Assembly (NCBI GenBank): GCA_027257055.1
Contig: JAPVLO010000887.1
Coordinates: forward strand, 124,001-188,000
Reading direction: 5' to 3'
DNA from: Cephalopachus bancanus
Taxonomy: Eukaryota; Chordata; Mammalia; Primates; Tarsiidae
Length of the DNA stretch: 64,000 bases
The translations under genes and the position numbers were made by a program. Under the pieces are notes generated by a model. The model saw only the letters and a list, made by a program, of their open reading frames with translations. It was not told where the DNA came from and searched no databases. The first letter of the stretch is position 1, and every line of letters begins with the position of its first letter. Shown in pieces: positions 61,001 through 64,000 of this stretch.

Positions 61001-62138
61001 AGTCTAACTAGGGGACCATCGATCTTGTTTATCCTTTCGAAGAACCAGCTTTTTGTTTCACTGATTTTTTTGTATTGTCTTTTTGTCTTCTATGTCCTGG
61101 ATTTGGGCTTTTATTTTGGTGATCTGGATTCTTCTGGTGAAATTAGGGTTTTTGTGGTCTTGCTTTTCCAGCTTCCTTAGGTGGCTTGTTAGGCTGTTAA
61201 TTTCTAATCCTTCCATTTTCTTCATGTGCGTTTGTAGGGATATAAATTCCCCTCTTACTACAGCTTTCATGGCATCCCAGAGATTTTGGTAAGATGTTTC
61301 TTCATTTTCATTTGTTTCCAGGTATTCTTTAATCTCTGTTTTGATTTCATCATTGACCCAGGAGTTGTTTAGCATCATGCTGTTTAGTGTCCATGTCTTT
61401 GTGGGTTTTGGGGGCACCTTGTTGGTGCTAATGATTATTTTTATTCCACTGTGGTCCAAGAAGCTGCATGGTAAAATTTCAGTCCTTTTAAATTTGCTAA
61501 TGCTTGATTTATGGCCAAGTATGTGGTCGATCTTAGAGTACGTTCCATGCAGTGATGAATAGAATGTGTATTCTGTGGTCTTTGGATGGAGGGTTCTGTA
61601 GGCATCAGTTAAGTTCATTCATCAGAGTCACATTGAGGTTTCGGATCTCATTGCTGATTTTTTGTCCTGATGATCTGTCTAGGATTGTGAGTGGGGTATT
61701 AAAGTTCCCAGCTATGATGGTATTGGAGTCGATATCTTTTTTTAGTTTACCTAGGAGCTACTTTATGAAAGTTGGTGCTCCTATGTCTGGTGCATATATG
61801 TTTAGGATGGATACTTCTTGTTGATGGATTGAACCTTTTATCATTATGTAGTGGCCTTCTGTATCTTTTTTAATTTTTGATAGCTTAAAGGGTATTTTGT
61901 CTGAGATGAAGATTGCGACTCCTCCTTTCTTTTGTGTTCCATTCGCCTGAAAATTTGTTTCCCATCCTCTTACTTTGAGTCTGTGAGTGTCCTTTCTAGT
62001 GAGGTGAGTGTCTTGAAGGCAATAGATTGTTGCCTGGTGATATTTTATCCATTTTGCCATTCTGTGTCTTTTCATTGGTGCATTTAGTCCATTCACATTC
62101 AAACTAATTATTGAAATGTGAGAGTTGTTCCCTATCAT
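58023..62138 (-). pseudogene. L1 ORF2 (endonuclease / reverse transcriptase), degraded
   Basis: ORF2p nicks target DNA and reverse-transcribes L1 RNA. The start (ATG at 62136-62138) is followed by the endonuclease block LNVNGLN. The catalytic Glu motif reads QDTHL instead of QETHL (62010-62012), and GDFN reads GNFN (61704-61706). LDHS keeps the Asp-His pair. An in-frame TAG follows FIK near 61758. The RT domain shows KKSPGPDGF and [11 protein letters not shown], but the FADD box reads FAND (60038-60040). After the Alu the frame resumes with AFLYTNN and KYLGI. The C-terminal CX3CX7HX4C motif (CWRGCG...HCWWEC) is intact near 58430-58480. There are several frameshifts, so no protein can be made. 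Confidence 0.95.
59633..59916 (+). mobile_element. Alu, young lineage type, nested in L1 ORF2
   Basis: Full-length dimer beginning GCCGGGCTTGG and ending in an A tail. It is flanked by perfect 16-base target duplications AAAGAAATGCGATTGT at 59615-59630 and 59917-59932. It interrupts the L1 ORF2, so it inserted after that L1. Confidence 0.98.
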
Positions 62139-62308
62139 AATGTTCTTACAGAGTTGTTTATCTTCCTGTTTGTGTGTTGTCTTTCTTTTGTTTTTAGAGT
62201 TGGATCATGTGTGTTTTTAATCTTTTGCATGTACTCTTGTGAAGAACGTTGTTGTTCTTTTTTCCTTTTCTTCTGTGTTCAATACTTAAGTGTTTCTTGT
62301 AGAGGTGG

Positions 62309-63183
62309 TCATGTGGCAGCATAGGTTCTTAGGGATTGGATATCTGGGAAAGATTTAAATTCTCCCTCACTGATGAAGCTTGGTTTCGCTGGGTAGGTTA
62401 TTCTTGGTTGAAATTCTTTATCTTTTAGAACTTTGAAGATAGGGTTCCAAGCTCTCCTAGCCTGGAGAGTTTCTGTAGATAAATCTGCTGCTATTTTAAT
62501 TGATCTTCCCTGGTAGGTAGTCTGACCTTTTTCTATTGCCGCCTTTAGGATTTTTTTCTTTTATACCTACTTTGTTTAGGCAAATTATTATATGTCTGGG
62601 AGTTGGTCTTCTCATTTGTTGTCTTGCAGAGGGGTTCTCTGAATCTCTTGTGTTTGAATTTTTTCATCCTTGATGAGATGAGGGAAGTTTTCTTGAATAA
62701 TTTCATGAAATGTTTGTTCAGTGTGACCTCTGTTTCTCTCTCTGCCTCAGGAAGTCCAATTACTCTTAGGTTTGGTCTCTTGAAGTGATCAAGATGAATG
62801 CATCTCTTGAAGGTTTTGTTCTGTCTTTTTGAGCTTCTTTTCTATGCTTTTGACAGTTTTGGTTAGTTCTGTGTTTTGGTCTTCGAGCTCTGAGATTTTA
62901 TCTTCTGCTTGGCTAATTCTCCTTTCCATGCTTAGTAGTTTGTTACTTATTTCCATCACAGTATTCTTTACTGCTGTTATTTCTGACATCAGCCCCTTCC
63001 CGTTTTCCTCTTGTCACTCCTCAATATTTTAAATTCTATTAATGTCTTGATGTCTGGGTTTGTTGCATGTGACCAGTCATTCTAGGGGCTCTTCATTGTT
63101 TGTGTTCCGGAATCTGTTTTCTCAGTGTCTGATCTCCCACGGGTCTGTGTGAGACCTATATTCTTCTGTTGGTTTTTCTTCAT
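62309..63183 (-). pseudogene. L1 ORF1 (RNA-binding chaperone protein), degraded
   Basis: ORF1p is the trimeric RNA-binding protein that packages L1 RNA. A start codon lies at 63181-63183 and opens a lysine- and threonine-rich N-terminus. That frame meets an in-frame TAG after 33 codons, at 63082-63084. Further shifts and stops follow before a coiled-coil stretch (62989 down to 62789) with leucine, isoleucine and glutamate heptads. The C-terminal domain is recognisable around 62550-62320 from the short blocks ADLSTETLQARRAW and ITYPAKPSFISEGEF. A stop lies at 62309-62311. The span equals about 290 codons, somewhat shorter than the 338 of human ORF1p. Confidence 0.88.
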
Positions 63184-64000
63184 TTGTGCGGTTTTTTCCC
63201 CTTGCCTACTTTTTTGTTCCCTCCACGTCACCGTCTTCTTTAATTCTGTTATTCAGGGATAGAGGGATTGCTTTTACTTCTGTTTGTTCAATCTCCTGTT
63301 CTTTATGTATGCCCTCTTACTTTGTTCAATTCTGGAGTTGCACTGCAGGTTGGAGGTGGTCCTTTTTGCAGTTTTGAGATTTACTTAAGGGGGGGAGCTG
63401 TGATTCAAAATCTATCTGCAGGTCCTGGTATTTGCCAACAGGTGTATGGATAATCTGAAACCCACTTCCCACTGCCTTGGAATCTGTCCGTGCAATGGGG
63501 CCGTAGGTTTACTCCCTGAAATAAAATGTGGTTAGCAGAAGGAAGAGAATGGAGCAGACAGTGGGGGGAAGAGGGGGTGGAGAGAGAGAGGAGTAAGGGG
63601 GGAAACAGACTAGTGTACCAACAAATGGAGAGAGAGAGAGACCTAAACTGAAACAGTTAAAAACAATAGACAGTGGCTACAGACTAACCAACTCCCATAC
63701 AAAAAAAACCCCACAAACATACAAGATGCTAACATACAGGCTAACCAACCACCTTATTGGTGTGCTGTTCCTCTATACAAAGATATGGTTTACAGAGAGG
63801 AGAAAAGAGAAGAAAAGGAGAGGAAAAGAAAAAAAAGAAAAAAAGGGACAAAATAGTAGGAATAGAATCAAGTCATTAAACTAATAGAACCAATCGAGCA
63901 CACTCTGAGACTTTTCGTTTAAGTTCAATGTCCTTTCAGTTCTGATTTCTAGCTGTCTTTTCAAACTGGTAAATTAGTTTGCAGTTAGGGTCAGTTTCCC
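63184..64000 (-). promoter_or_regulatory. L1 5' UTR / internal promoter region (partial)
   Basis: This is the sequence upstream of the ORF1 start codon on the minus strand, which in L1 holds the internal Pol II promoter. On the plus strand it has purine-rich blocks (63536-63655 with GAGAGAGA runs, and 63785-63850 with GAAAA runs), so the L1 sense strand is pyrimidine-rich there. I do not recognise it as a human L1 5' UTR type. L1 5' UTRs turn over quickly between lineages, so this is expected. It probably continues past the window edge. Confidence 0.6.

Larger units (their letters stand above)
57751..64000 (-). mobile_element. LINE-1 retrotransposon, near full length, inactive, 5' end beyond window
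   Basis: Read on the minus strand this is an L1 in standard order: part of the 5' UTR (64000 to 63184), ORF1 (63183 to about 62309), a short spacer, ORF2 (62138 to about 58023), the 3' UTR, and an A tail seen as 18 T's at 57751-57768. It is over 6 kb long inside the window, so it is not the usual 5'-truncated copy. Both ORFs carry stops and frameshifts, and an Alu (59633-59916) sits inside ORF2. The family is close to primate L1PA/L1PB-type ORF2 but not identical to human L1. The target-site duplication cannot be tested because the 5' junction lies outside the window. Confidence 0.96.

Overview
This is a vertebrate, almost certainly primate, nuclear genomic window with no protein-coding gene that I can support. 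It contains about 45 dimeric 7SL-derived Alu elements (roughly a fifth of the sequence), old MLT1, L1M, MER20, MER5A and Tigger-type mammalian repeats, MIR fragments and one long, relatively young L1. Nearly all open reading frames read through repeats on one strand or the other, so I do not call them as genes. The window is best read as intergenic or deep intronic DNA.

The younger Alus share features I do not associate with human AluS/AluY or with lemur/galago Alus: a left arm reading GGCTCAGCCTGTAATCCC, a middle linker ACAATAAATCAAAAAAT, and an end reading GAGACTCCAACTC before the A tail. They look derived from an AluJ-like ancestor. With an L1 that resembles but clearly differs from human L1, this suggests a non-anthropoid haplorhine, most simply a tarsier. 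That species call is inference from remembered family features, not a search.

Layout. 1-8 kb: unique DNA, a MIR, tandem Alus, a MER20, an MLT1 LTR and two antisense old L1 3' ends. 8-20 kb: two more MER20s, an MLT1 split by two Alus, and an old L1 holding a double retro-insertion. 20-31 kb: MER5A copies (one split by an Alu), MLT1 copies, and two three-layer nests (L1 + Tigger-type DNA transposon + Alu). 31-49 kb: a pyrimidine tract, a possible LTR, and many MLT1s, two of them split by Alus. 49-57 kb: tandem Alus, a TG microsatellite, 2.7 kb of unique DNA, and an Alu-dense cluster including two Alus at one target site. 57.75 kb to the end: an antisense, near full-length L1 (3' UTR, ORF2, ORF1, part of the 5' UTR) that carries a younger Alu in ORF2.

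The L1 is dead. ORF1 and ORF2 are broken by stops and frameshifts, and three catalytic positions are altered (two in the endonuclease, one in the reverse transcriptase FADD box). I found no RNA gene, CRISPR array, operon, CpG island or novel system. The most interesting material is the insertion history: nested and repeated use of target sites, a tiny polyadenylated retrocopy, Alus of unusual architecture, and a lineage-specific Alu family.
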